From Molanna angustata (Eukaryota; Arthropoda; Insecta; Trichoptera; Molannidae): 64,000 nt of DNA. The DNA is taken from NCBI GenBank assembly GCA_963576475.1, contig OY754982.1, forward strand, positions 2,445,409 to 2,509,408. The letters run 5' to 3'. The position numbers were made by a program, and so were the translations under genes. Position 1 is the stretch's first letter. Every line of letters begins with the position of its first letter. Positions 32,991 to 43,262 of this stretch are shown piece by piece. The notes beneath the pieces were generated by a model that was given only the letters and a program-made list of their open reading frames with translations, did no database searches and was not told the DNA's origin.

Positions 32991-35056
32991 TAATATTAAA
33001 ACCAATTACAGGTTGTCATTGGAGTTGTTGTAGTATAATATTAAGATAAGTTAAGAATATTTACATATTATGGTGAGTTATTGTGTGAATGATGTGTGAA
33101 TTTGTGTATATAAATGTGTGCAGTATATTAAGTGTTGAGTAAGATTATGAAGATGAAATTTTAAGCCTGATATATTTTTTAATTTTGTAAGAATATGTAC
33201 CTATGTCTCTTGGAAATGGCGAAATGCCAATAGGCGTGATGACAGTATGAAAAAATCATTGAAATTATAATTTTATAAGATAAAATAGGTTATATAGATT
33301 GGAAAAAATATATTTATTTTCATTTTAAAAGAGCGAATAATATTAATATTATTAAAATAAAAATACAAAATATGTAAGTCCGCCATTTTATGAGAAACAC
33401 CAATCAGAGTGAATCAATAATTATGACGTCACAGTTTCAATACAATAGGTATATGAAATTACTTTGCATCGAACAAAGACTTTTGCTTAGGTGGAAAAGA
33501 GGAGTGTGTCTAGTTCTACGGAAGATAGGGTAGCTGTTTTACTAAGGTATTAATTTATTTATTTTGTATCAAATCAATTAATTAATTATCAAATCAAAAT
33601 CGGCATTAAGTGTGCTGTTTAATTTATGGACTGTTAAATAGTGATGTTTATTTGACTTTGTCAAATAGTGATTATGTTTATTTGACTTTGTTAAATAGTG
33701 ATTATATTTATTTGACTTTGATAAAAAGTGATATGTTTATTTGATTTTGTCAAATAGTGATTATGTTTATTTAACTTTGTTAAATAGTGATTATGTTAAT
33801 TTGACTTTGTCAAATAATTAGCCGGAAACTATATTTCAACAAACATCACAGCAGATATATAGCTCAAATAAAAAGATTGTTCAAAGAACCCTTGAAAAGT
33901 TAGTGGAAAATTAAGGCTTGCAAAAATTTTTAAGAAAAAAAATATTTTTAAAAGTTACTGGGTACTGACTCACAACGGTATTGTTTTCCATAAGCATCAC
34001 TATTGAACCATTTCCAGAAAAAAAAATCATGATCGTAGACTTATGTACATAACTTTTGAACCATCCAATATCGCTGAACATACATAGGGGTTAAATCACA
34101 GAGTAATACTCTGTGGGTTAAATCGATAGGTATTAAGGTCCCCTACCTCCCTGCTTCGGTCAATCCACTCCTCATGATACACCGTGTATATTATGAAACC
34201 TGAGAATACTCTGGTGCTGTAATTTTTAAACAGATCAATATGTATGTGAAGTTTGATTATTACATTTAAGATACTTAATTATGCATGGAAGATTTTGCTA
34301 AATGTTCCCCGCATATCATATTAAACTGTTAGATACAGCAAAGACACAGACTGTGATATCTCTAACTATATTGGTTGGAGGCCCATTCTTGGTGTGAGCC
34401 GCAGGGTCTGGCCTCCCCCCTTAATCTGGGCCTGATATACCTAATGTACCTTATCATTGTATTTTCAATTGTTGATTGTATCTGCCTATCAATTAAGTAC
34501 TATAAAACATAGATTATATTTATTACACATGTGAACACAATATGGCGTGTTGTATTGTCAATTAAACAGAAATTATACTTTCATATTTTATTAATTCTAC
34601 GCTTTATAGGTAATACACATAATAATTATTCGATTGGTATCATCAAATCACTCAAAGGAATTCGAATAATTTAAAAAATGACAATGTTTTAACAAAATAT
34701 AAATACTAACTTATATGTGCGTGTATTAATTTTGTTCGTCCGTATTGCACAAAAATGTACATAATGGTGTTTGTTTTTAATTAGACGTAAATATTGCGGA
34801 AATAAGGCGTACCGATAAATTACGTAAACACTTTTGTATATTCGATCCTGGTAACTAACACTTATATTATCTATAATTAGTAAAATTATAGTTATAAAAT
34901 ACATAAAATGATTTTTTTTAATAATGACTATATCCTTGTAACAAGTACCTACATAAACATCATCATCCATACATTAAAATAATATGCACATTATAACACC
35001 CATAACACATACTTTACTAACAGATACTTTTCAATGGTCTAATTTGTGCAATGAAT
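32991..35056. other. Intergenic AT-rich sequence with one minisatellite
   Basis: Apart from the 30-bp repeat at 33636-33822 I see no gene or terminal repeat. A TGACGTCA-type motif occurs near 33424 without a gene next to it. Confidence 0.4.
33636..33822. repeat. 30-bp tandem repeat, about six units
   Basis: The unit is close to AAATAGTGATTATGTTTATT, TGACTTTGTC with small changes between units. Confidence 0.8.
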
Positions 35057-35824
35057 GCAACTGTCGATTTGTTCAAGAGAATTCATTTATCTTAACATAT
35101 CGGCATAGTTTCATGCCAAGAAACGCGAGATTTGTATGCCAGGTCTATATTTATCACGGCTTTTTCAACTTTGAAGTCAAAAATTACCAACTTAGAGGCT
35201 TCGCAGCATATATGTTCCATATATGGATTTACTCAGAATTCGGAGTAGAACATTTAGTGGGTATGTATGTCTGTTTGTGTGTGTCCCCACCCTTAAAAGA
35301 CAGAGCTTAAAATTTCTGAATATATAGCTAGTTATAGGCCAACAAAACTTTTTTACTTAGAATTTTGAATTTTTGTTTCAGTCAGGGGTTATCAACTTTT
35401 GATTTTTTTCTTTATTTTTCCATATATCTCAAAAACCACAAAAGCTAGAATGCTGAAAATTTGTATAAAGATAGACAAATACAAAATCTCAAATTTATTT
35501 TTTTAAAAAAGTACAGAGTTTCTCAAACATTTTTTATTTAGAAAAATATTTTTTTATAATAAGTTTATGTGTTTAACCTATATTTCCAAAATATTTACTT
35601 AATCTCCAAACATTCATACATACCACCATGCTATTTTCATATTCTGTGTAGGAAAAAGGACTGACCTCCATGCTATCCTATCTTGACATACATACCTACA
35701 TGTTTTGGAGACAAAACAAAATATCTTAAAATATTTTATGGGTTTATAGTTTGGTACGTATTCTTCAACTATACAACATAATATCGCTATCGACAGTTGG
35801 ATCTCATGTGTTACATGCGACTAG
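35057..35824 (-). mobile_element. Helentron-like repeat, inverted copy
   Basis: It starts AACTGTCGATTTGTTCAAG and ends GATCTCATGTGTTACATGC, GACTAG, the reverse complement of the family termini. Inside are the conserved blocks AACTTAGAGGCTTCGCAGC, GTGTGTGTCCCC (microsatellite position) and CTGACCTCCATGCTATCCTA. Confidence 0.8.
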
Positions 35825-36071
35825 TATATAAAAAATACAAGATACGTACATACACTACTTGTAGGTACATATAATGATGACTAATCTGTATGAAATAGTT
35901 TAATTTATAATGTTTAGTTATTTGTTAAAATGTAAATACAACCAATATTTCTCTTTCTCACGTGAAATATTATAATTTGTACACTGCTACCCCTATAACA
36001 GGCATTATACCTAGTTGGGCAGCAGTTATATATTTTTAATGACGCGTATATAAATGGTGTGATGAAGAATT

Positions 36072-36160
36072 ACTAAATAAATAAAAATTCCCTAAGTAAG
36101 TGAACGAAATCGGTCGTGGCAGATTTCGAACACGCGATAACTGTATTACTAACCCAGAGC
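36072..36160 (-). mobile_element. SINE family A fragment, inverted
   Basis: ATTCCCTAA, GTGAACGAAATCGGTCGTG and GCAGATTTCGAACACGCGA are reverse complements of the family A middle and B box. The head part is diverged. Confidence 0.55.
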
Positions 36161-36274
36161 CTCACAACTGGGGGTAGGCCCGTCAAATAATGGAATCAAA
36201 ACCCCCATGATTACCCATATAATGGATATAATTATCATAATGGAGTTGTATAATATATTCATCTCTTTAAGATA

Positions 36275-36520
36275 ATGCTGAACCACAATGTCGGCCTTTG
36301 TGGTTCATTGCAGCTAGTTAGGTATAATGACTGCTGTCCCAAGGGTCCCGGGTTCGAATCCCGGTGGAGACACATTTTTTAATTGTGTGTTCAGTCTGGA
36401 TCTGTGAGACGATTAATATCATAAGTCTCCAGACTGTGGCAACTTGTGATTGGATGCGTGTTAAATAATTATTTGACATAGTACCTGTTAGTTGCCCGAG
36501 AAGCTACATTAAATAAATAT
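36275..36520 (+). mobile_element. SINE family C, best copy
   Basis: A B box CGGGTTCGAATCCCGGTGG near 36350 follows an unclear A box. The body has GTTCAGTCTGGATCTGTGAG, AAGTCTCCAGACTGTGGCAA, CTTGTGATTGGATGCG and a tail GTTGCCCGAGAAGCTACATT, AAATAAAT. Copies lie at 10790-10945, about 48035-48200 and, inverted with an expanded tail, 30735-31446. Confidence 0.7.
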
Positions 36521-36642
36521 TTTTTTTTTAACATGTCTACGTAGGGGACGTCAGCTATTAGGATTTGGGTCCATTTTACTCTTCCGAAGAAGCGCACTAC
36601 GTAGCGTTGGGAGGGGTTTGCAATCTAGAAAAGAGTTTAATA
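36521..36642 (-). mobile_element. LINE X, 120-bp 3' end
   Basis: It matches the 3' end at 190-322 base for base over most of its length: A tail, CATGTCTACGTAGGGGAC, ATTAGGATTTGGGTCCATTT on the plus strand, then the last residues of the RT frame. It is truncated after about 120 bases and directly abuts the A-rich end of SINE C. Confidence 0.8.
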
Positions 36643-36722
36643 AGAGTTAAATAAATAATTAGGTATATCCATAACAAGGGTAATAATGAGGGTTTTGATT
36701 CCGCCGTCTGCCTGGATTTGCC

Positions 36723-37990
36723 CCCCTGGTCGTGTTGAGAGTCTTCTTCGACGGGACTCCATTGTTTCAGCTCATGGTTATACCTTATTCTACATGTTCT
36801 GTTTCCACAGACAGTCTCCAAGGTTTTTTCTCAACACTCCATTCATATACCAGAAGCGTATTTTCGTCTCGTTTTGCCAAGATTTATGTAGCTCCATACA
36901 CAAGTGCTTGTCGTTTTATACAATAGTAACTTTGTGCTTCTTGTCAGCAAACGAGATTTTATTGATACTAATTAAAAAAAATATTAGAACACAAATTACT
37001 GAAGTTGAAGTGGCTATAGTTAGCGGCAAATAACTTTAGAACATGGGCTTAACGTGGGCTGCGCAGAGCGCAAATTTGTGTTGCTTGTTGGTACAATATA
37101 TGCAAACCGCCCTCCCCCCCCCTCAACGAAGAAAATTCTCGGGTTAGTTTTTGTCAGAAACTGTATCTTAAGGGGGGGGACTGCTGCCAACGTACCTATT
37201 TTTCAATTTGATATACCATCATTATTTCTTATCAAATCGTATGGAAAAAAATAATTTAGACAGTTTGGATATTAATAAACAAAAATATACCTTAACTTAA
37301 AAAGATAATGTTCTGTATAAATTCTTGTAGAAAAATAATGGCATATTTCTATTAAATTTTCTATTAATAAAGGTATATTTCTCTTTATTAATATCCAAAC
37401 TAACTAGGTTATTTTTTTCAAAATGATTCGTTTAGTAATAATGATGGTATATCAAATTGAAAAAATAGGTACGTTGGCAGCAGTCACCCTCTTAATAAAA
37501 ATATTTATAAATTCGAACACCCAGGTTATACAGATTGCAATATTAAGGCGTAATTCGACATAATTTTTAAGTAGGTACCAAATTTAAAATATTGATCAAA
37601 GGGATTTTATGTTATGGGTATTTCCAAATAATTTATAAGTACCAAAATATTTTTTCCAAAAGTTACAATAATGTACGAGGTAGGGGCATCGGTTCAGTAA
37701 TACTAGGGATTGACAGTATTGTCAACTTTCACTACAGCGAAAAGTTTGTACTTAATTATATAATATTAAAAAATGCTGAATTACATATTAAAACAATGTT
37801 TTCAAAATTTTAAACGATTTCCTATTAGTTTTATTCATACGGTACAAAAGTTAACTACAAGTTATTTGTAAATATGCATTGTATCTGATGTTATTACCAA
37901 TCATTTTCTGTGCTGTTTTGTACCAGGCAGCAATTTTTTCTTACATACAAATAAACATTAATGTTCCCATCTATTGATATAATTAACCAT
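36723..37990. other. Intergenic sequence holding one TTAA-flanked MITE
   Basis: Besides the MITE at 37168-37495 no gene or repeat was recognised. The 115-codon frame at 36686-37033 begins in the MITE arm and shows no motif. Confidence 0.4.
37168..37495. mobile_element. MITE with about 110-bp inverted arms flanked by TTAA
   Basis: TTAA at 37168-37171 and 37492-37495 flank arms opening GGGGGGGGACTGCTGCC and, inverted, GAGGGTGACTGCTGCC. The arms share AACGTACCTATTTTTCAAT, TTGATATACCATCATTATT and TTTGGATATTAATAAA. A TTAA target is typical of piggyBac, but the termini are not a piggyBac sequence I recognise. No coding capacity. Confidence 0.7.
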
Positions 37991-37994
37991 TCAT

Positions 37995-38004
37995 TATATA
38001 TAAG
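37995..38004 (+). promoter_or_regulatory. Candidate TATA box of the Tyr/Ser/His/Pro-rich protein gene
   Basis: TATATATAAG lies about 50-60 bases before the candidate start codon at 38055. A start of transcription near 38027 (TTTTCATTAC) would be about 30 bases downstream. Confidence 0.35.
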
Positions 38005-38054
38005 ACATATTGATATATTTTACTTTTCATTACATATAAAAATATTGCAGTGAA

Positions 38055-40707
38055 ATGACTATCACAAGAAAAGTAATCATGAATTCAATGGTTTGTGTTT
38101 TATTTCCTGTCAATTAGTGATATTAATATTTGTGTATTTATTATTGATTAAAAGTGGAAAATGTATTAGTGCAATTAAATCTTTATAAATCAAAGATGAA
38201 AATAAGTTTAAAAGTGAATTTTGAAGATAGTTAATTCTCTTCTTTTGTGTCTCTGTAGATATATATCTACAAAAAGTTTTGTTGCGTTATTGTATTTCAT
38301 TGATATTTATATTCACTTTTGGTCCTGTTAAACATTGGAACTCATTCCAGGGGAGAATTATTTATATAGTGTGTTTTCCTGAGAAAATTACAATGTTTTT
38401 TTTATGTTGGATCAATTGGTTTTTTTTATGTGGGATTGATTCTAACATAAAAAAGGTTTATTCCAGAAAGAACTTGGACCGTGTAAGCAGATAAGAGCGA
38501 AGCTACTAGTTTCATTATAATTGGCATAATTATCTCATTACTTTCGAGAACAATGATAATGTGAAAAAAATACAAATTCCAAATTCATTACTTTAAACTA
38601 GTTGCATGTAACACATGAGATAAAACTGTTGATGGCGATAGTATGCATTATTGAAGAATACTTACCAATACTATAAACACTCAAACACAAATTAATAAAT
38701 ATTTTAAGATATTTTGTTTTCTATATAAAACATGTAGGTACTTATATAATATGTCACGATAGGATAGTATGGAGGTCAGTCTGTTTTTCCTACCCAGAAT
38801 ATGAAAACAGCATGATGTTTGTAGATTAAGTAGGTATCAAACTTACAAATTGTATGAAACAATGTCGAGACTAAATTCTATTTTTATAAAAGTTTGCGTA
38901 TGTACTACAATAATCATAAATTTTTTTATAGAAAATTAAATTGAGGTGTTTCGGCTTTTTTCAATATTTTTAAAAACTTTGGAAATATAGGCAGTTAATC
39001 ACAAATTTATCATAAAAAAAATCTTAATAAAAAAGGTTGAGAAACTCTGGAACTTTAAAAAAAAATCAAATATGAGATTTTGTATTTGTCCATATTTATA
39101 TAAATTTTCAGCATTCTAGTTATATGGAAAAATAAAGTGAAAATTTAAAAGATGATAACCCCTGATTGAAACAAAAATTCGGAGTATATAAGTTTTATAG
39201 GCCTATAACTTTCTATATTTTCTGAAATTTTAGGCTCTGTGCATTCAGGGGATCAGAAGTTATAAGGAGGGGGGGGGCACACATACATACAAAATGTTCT
39301 ACTTCAAATTCTGAATTCATCCATATATATATAACATATTATATTCTATGAAGCCTTAGTTGGTGTTTTTGGTATGGAAAAAGTCCACTACACCATACAA
39401 AATTTTCCTTCATACATGCGTCTTGGCAATACTGTTGATTCATTAAGAGAATTAAATTCTCTTGAACGAATCGACAGTTGGATTAAGTCTCACTGATCCT
39501 TTGAAATTGTTAACACAAAAGTAGAGAAAGTGTATACCTAGATGTAATAAATAAAAGAATTAAATTCTAGGCCCAACAACAGATCTTGTAGTTTTAAAAT
39601 ATATTTAGATGAAATTTTAATTTTATAATAATAATAATAAATGGATAATTTCTATAGCGCCATTTTTGTGTATCCACCTCAAGGGCGCTTAACAATAATA
39701 CCTGGAAAAAATAATAATAAACAAGGAAATAATCACTTAATCACTATACGAGTTTTTGAAAAAATAAGTTTTTAACTGTTTTTTAAACACACTTTCACTG
39801 TCTATCGATCTTAACCTATATGGAAGCTTATTCCACTGAACCGGACCCACTACAGCAAATGCTCTTTCACCAAAGTTCGTCATTCGACACGTATTTTGCT
39901 CTTTTAGTCGATGCATTGCCGTATTACTTGCAGAGCGAAGCGTAGATCTTTTTTGGTTCAGGTCATCTGGTACACAAAGATCCATGAGGTATTTTGGAGC
40001 ACGTCCGTGAATAACTTTGTGCACCATCCAGCATATCTTATACTGAATCCTTTCCGATATTCGCAACCAATGAAGATCTTTTAACAGTGGAGTTATGTGG
40101 GAAGACTTCGGTGAATTGAATATCAATCTTGCTGCTGCATTAAAGACTGACTGAAGTCTTTCAAGGTGAATCTGTGGAAGTCCTGCATAAATTATGTTGC
40201 AATAATCTATATTTTTTTTTACAGACAAATTTAATTCTACCCATCCTCGCAATATCATGTGCCGCTCAGGAGTTGACAAACAGAGATATCTACACGTACA
40301 GTCATATGTATCCACATCATTCAATATCTCCGTACCCTGCATCACTAAATTATCACAACATCCATCCTTCGGCGTATCCTGGTTTAGCGCATCTACCGTC
40401 ATACGCCATGCATCCATTGCCAAGTGCTCACACCCTGCTTTCATCATATAATTCTGCATATTCACCGTTCCTGAACGATCAGCTGTCTTCACATAGTATT
40501 CACTTACCAGAATCATATTATCATACTCCAGTGTATCGATCCATTCCACTAAAATATATAATGATGCCTTCTAAACTTCACCCGGTTTACATAGAGAGAA
40601 ATGCAATACCTGTTTTCAAAAGATATACAACCGCGTCACACAGAATACCTCGTAATGAATTGTATATCAAACATTCAAATTTTGTGTACTCGGATTTCAA
40701 AAAGTGA
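38055..40707 (+). CDS. Secreted Tyr/Ser/His/Pro-rich protein, two exons (first exon uncertain)
   Basis: Exon 2 (40225-40707) follows a clear acceptor, ATTTTTTTTTTACAG, and encodes TNLILPILAISCAAQELTN and then 140 residues rich in Tyr, Ser, His and Pro (for example SHMYPHHSISPYPASL, PSYAMHPLPSAHTLLSSYN), ending SNFVYSDFKK. The TNLILPILAISC stretch is the core of a signal peptide but lacks a Met. Two six-codon first exons would fit in phase 0: 38055-38072 (MTITRK, donor GTAATC), favoured by a TATA box, and 38196-38213 (MKISLK, donor GTGAAT). Either gives about 166 residues. The composition suggests a cuticle or other extracellular matrix protein, but no named family is recognised. The intron carries a Helentron-like repeat and an inverted LINE that ends beside the acceptor. 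Confidence 0.6.
38598..39482 (+). mobile_element. Helentron-like repeat, near full length
   Basis: It begins ACTAGTTGCATGTAACACAT, GAGAT and ends with the hairpin AAGAGAATTAAATTCTCTT followed by GAACGAATCGACAGTTGG. Between are GATAGGATAGTATGGAGGTC, ATATGAAAACAGCATGATG, ATAACCCCTGATTGAAAC and a G run with CACACATACATAC at the microsatellite position. It lies in the intron of the Tyr/Ser/His/Pro-rich gene. Confidence 0.8.
39620..40212 (-). mobile_element. CR1/L2-like LINE 3' half: RT C-terminus and TAA-rich tail
   Basis: The minus strand reads IDYCNIIYAGLPQIHLERLQ, SVFNAAARLIFNSPKSSHIT, PLLKDLHWLRISERIQYKIC and, near the end, FGERAFAVVGPVQWNKLPYR, then a stop at 39737. DYCN..Y.GLP, LQ...NAAARL, LHWL.I..RI.YK and A...WN.LP are hallmark blocks of the CR1/L2 reverse transcriptase end. 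The tail on this strand is TTATTATTATTATAAAA. The frame is open from end to end, so the insertion may be fairly young. Its 5' junction lies within about 15 bases of the splice acceptor at 40224. Confidence 0.85.
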
Positions 40708-41320
40708 TAATTTCTTTAGTTTTAGTGACATAAATTATTTAATACACAGGTTTTTGAGAGGAAGTTAAACGCAGACAAAAGATTTTTTTACAACATACTA
40801 TGATAAGAATAGAAAATTATGACATATCGTGGACGTTCAAGAATGATTCAACGACGAAATTACAGTTTGATGAGTTAAGTACTTCTTTTCTTTATGCAGA
40901 TAAATTGTTAAGGAAAAATGATTTATTTTAATTTACTTGGAATAGATGATTTAACTACACATTTTGTATAAATATCACATTTGAGGAAAAATTACAGTTG
41001 ATGATTACTGCTTGAACAACCATAGTATTTTATAATTGTTTTTCTTATCAGTATTCAAAGTTCCTATTAATATACTTATTATTAATTGGAGTGACACAGT
41101 GCACTGCGACCTCAAAGGTTTATTGTACTCCCCTCATTTACTTGCTGCAGAGTTTCCAGTTAACATAGGTACATATATTGATTGCATTTAATTTAACACC
41201 GATCTAGTTCTTAACTATTCCATTACAAAAATAAAGGGATAGATTAATCTTTTACTCTCCAGAGTAAAAATGATTCGCAATCTATTTCTTTGTTTTTAAT
41301 CATACTATGCTATATGAATA

Positions 41321-41520
41321 GCCTAGTCTTCACACCAGATTTTATAAACCTAACCTACAAAAGTTTGGTAAAAATAGGTTGGTTAGGATTGGATGTAGTT
41401 ATAATTGCCACTGGCGTGAGCCAGTCGCATTATATATTAAAAAAAAATAACTAAATTGGTGTAAAAACTAGACAACTGTACATGATGTGTCACAAACAAA
41501 ATCTGGTGTGAAGACTAGGC
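41321..41520. mobile_element. 200-bp MITE with perfect 23-bp TIRs and TA duplication
   Basis: GCCTAGTCTTCACACCAGAT begins the left repeat and its inverse ends the element; 23 bases match perfectly. TA flanks both sides (41319-41320 and 41521-41522), as for Tc1/mariner-mobilised MITEs. No coding capacity. Confidence 0.8.
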
Positions 41521-42826
41521 TATCTTACTCCTCCAAGAGGCTTTCCATGCTTTACATTTGCACATGTGTGCAATTTATTTGGCTTGGCCGTCCATGTATG
41601 GAGAATTTTATTTTTATCACATCTTAGCGAAAGGGGTCCCAAAGTTTGCGCATAAATATTTAGATTTAGACTTTTGGCCCTCTGCTGATACTTGAAACTG
41701 GGACTTGTCGATGTTTTTAGAAAATATAAATAATTTTGGATGTTTGAAATTTCTTGATTTTTCCAAACTAAATAATATTCGCTTTATTGCGGGTAGAGAA
41801 TTTCATTATTAACAACATACATCCGATCAAATTAACTATTACTGCGGTGCTGACAGGTCTCCCGAAATCGACTTAACATTTATTCCCTTTCAAATCAACG
41901 GTAAAATGACTTATTTATTATAACTACTGCATTCTAGACATTGCAATGAACATAAATAATTATTTTTATATGATCTAACTTGAAACAGAAAAATAAAAAT
42001 TGACTAGTTTGAAAACTTTGATTTTTGGTAGAGGGCCAAAAGAAGTATATTACATATTTTTATTATTTTATAGATTACCAGTATCCAAATAAGCAACTTT
42101 TAAGATCCCTTTATTATGTGGATTCGAAAAAAATAAATTGTACGGCCCAGCCTAGTGTGCAAGGAAAAAAGATCTATCAAGAAAATTGTATTTACTTTTC
42201 AAATAGTATTTAAATTATGCAAATTAGTGTGGTCAAAGTACAGTCAAACTTGGTAATGATGTCCAAATAGTATATAATACCTACGGATAACGATGTTGAG
42301 TACATTTTGTACATCGTGGTAATGTGCATTTAAAACAGAATATTCCCTATAATTAGGAATTTTTTATCCTTTAGTAATTATTGTTAAGTTATTTCTGACA
42401 AATTTGGCAAAAAGTGGCAACATATTTCAGTTAACTAAACTGACAGACCATCAAGAATTATCAGTCAATAAACTTTTCACTCTGTTAACAACAATTTCGT
42501 GTATATTGGCTGTCATCTCATTTTTTAATTTTTAACTTAATCCTCTTTTTAAGCCTATTTTAGTCCCCTCCATTCACTTCCACGTCGCTTTAAACTCGAT
42601 CATACATTGTTATATTAAACATAAATCTCAGTGACTTCATATAACTGATTTTGACTTAATATATTGTGTGAATAACTTTAAAAAAAATTATTATTAAATA
42701 AAATACGGTATTAAATGTAAAACTATCAATGTACATACTTTTATTTATTATAATAAAAACACGAAAATACATATTTTTTGTTCATTCATAATTCACAAGT
42801 ATAAATTACAGCAACGCATGTAAATA

Positions 42827-42915
42827 GATAAGTCTGTGGCAGAACGGCTAGTAAGTTGTATTAGTAATCCAGTGGACGCAAGCTCTTGTTTCAATGACAT
42901 ATTTATTCTTTAAAA
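42827..42915 (+). mobile_element. SINE family A fragment
   Basis: CTGTGGCAGAACGGCTAG and ATTAGTAATCCAGTGG match the family A head. A large deletion removes most of the body and the copy resumes at GACATATTTATT. Confidence 0.6.
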
Positions 42916-43118
42916 AAAATAATTGCGTATATCTGTTCTCAATACACATATAAATATACAGAAAATTTTACATGACCTAGCTACGTTGTTTGTTTTACTT
43001 TCAAATTATACTTATAAAAATGAAAACAACATTGAAATAAAAATAGTTTTATTTCCAAGTTTGATAATAATCACAGTTTATTATTAAACTTAAATAATAA
43101 TACAAAAACACCACTGCT

Positions 43119-43124
43119 TTTATT
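43119..43124 (-). terminator. Candidate poly(A) signal of eIF3f
   Basis: On the minus strand this is AATAAA, about 140 bases after the stop codon at 43263. A second AATAAA lies some 40 bases further on, near 43077. Confidence 0.45.
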
Positions 43125-43188
43125 TAATAAAACAATATTAATAACATGTACTAGATTGTGATTCAATAGTTTATATACTGTTAACTTT

Positions 43189-43255
43189 CACTTTACATCC
43201 GAACAGGGCTCCTATACTGTACACTTTACATCCAAACAGGGCTCCTTATACTGTA
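43189..43255. repeat. 33/34-bp tandem duplication beside the eIF3f stop codon
   Basis: Two copies of CACTTTACATCCGAACAGGG, CTCCTATACTGTA differ by one base and one insertion. They start seven bases downstream of the stop codon, so they form the first part of the 3' UTR. Confidence 0.85.
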
Positions 43256-43262
43256 CAGCAGA

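Larger units (their letters stand above)
36172..36722. mobile_element. Foldback MITE split by a SINE and a LINE fragment
   Basis: The left arm (36172-36265) has GGAATCAAAACCC, TGATTACCCATATAATGGAT and ATAATTATCATAATGGAG. The right arm (about 36660-36722) has AAGGGTAATAATGAGGGTTT, TGATTCCGCCG and GGATTTGCCCCCCTGG. Both match the complete copy at 44255-44442. About 390 bases between them hold SINE C and LINE X. Confidence 0.7.
40708..43118. other. Intergenic AT-rich sequence with one MITE and a SINE fragment
   Basis: It holds the 3' UTR of the preceding gene, the MITE at 41321-41520 and the SINE A fragment at 42827-42915. Nothing else was recognised. Confidence 0.45.

Noticed and set aside
33410..33430. 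TGACGTCA motif as a regulatory site
   Set aside because: No gene start is near and a single 8-base match is expected by chance in a window this size.
36686..37033. 115-codon frame as a gene
   Set aside because: It begins in a MITE arm, has no signal or domain and shows no splice partners.
38196..38213. MKISLK as the first exon of the Tyr/Ser/His/Pro-rich gene
   Set aside because: Not excluded. It was ranked second because the nearest TATA motif (38183) is too close to the ATG, whereas the 38055 candidate has a better-placed TATA box.
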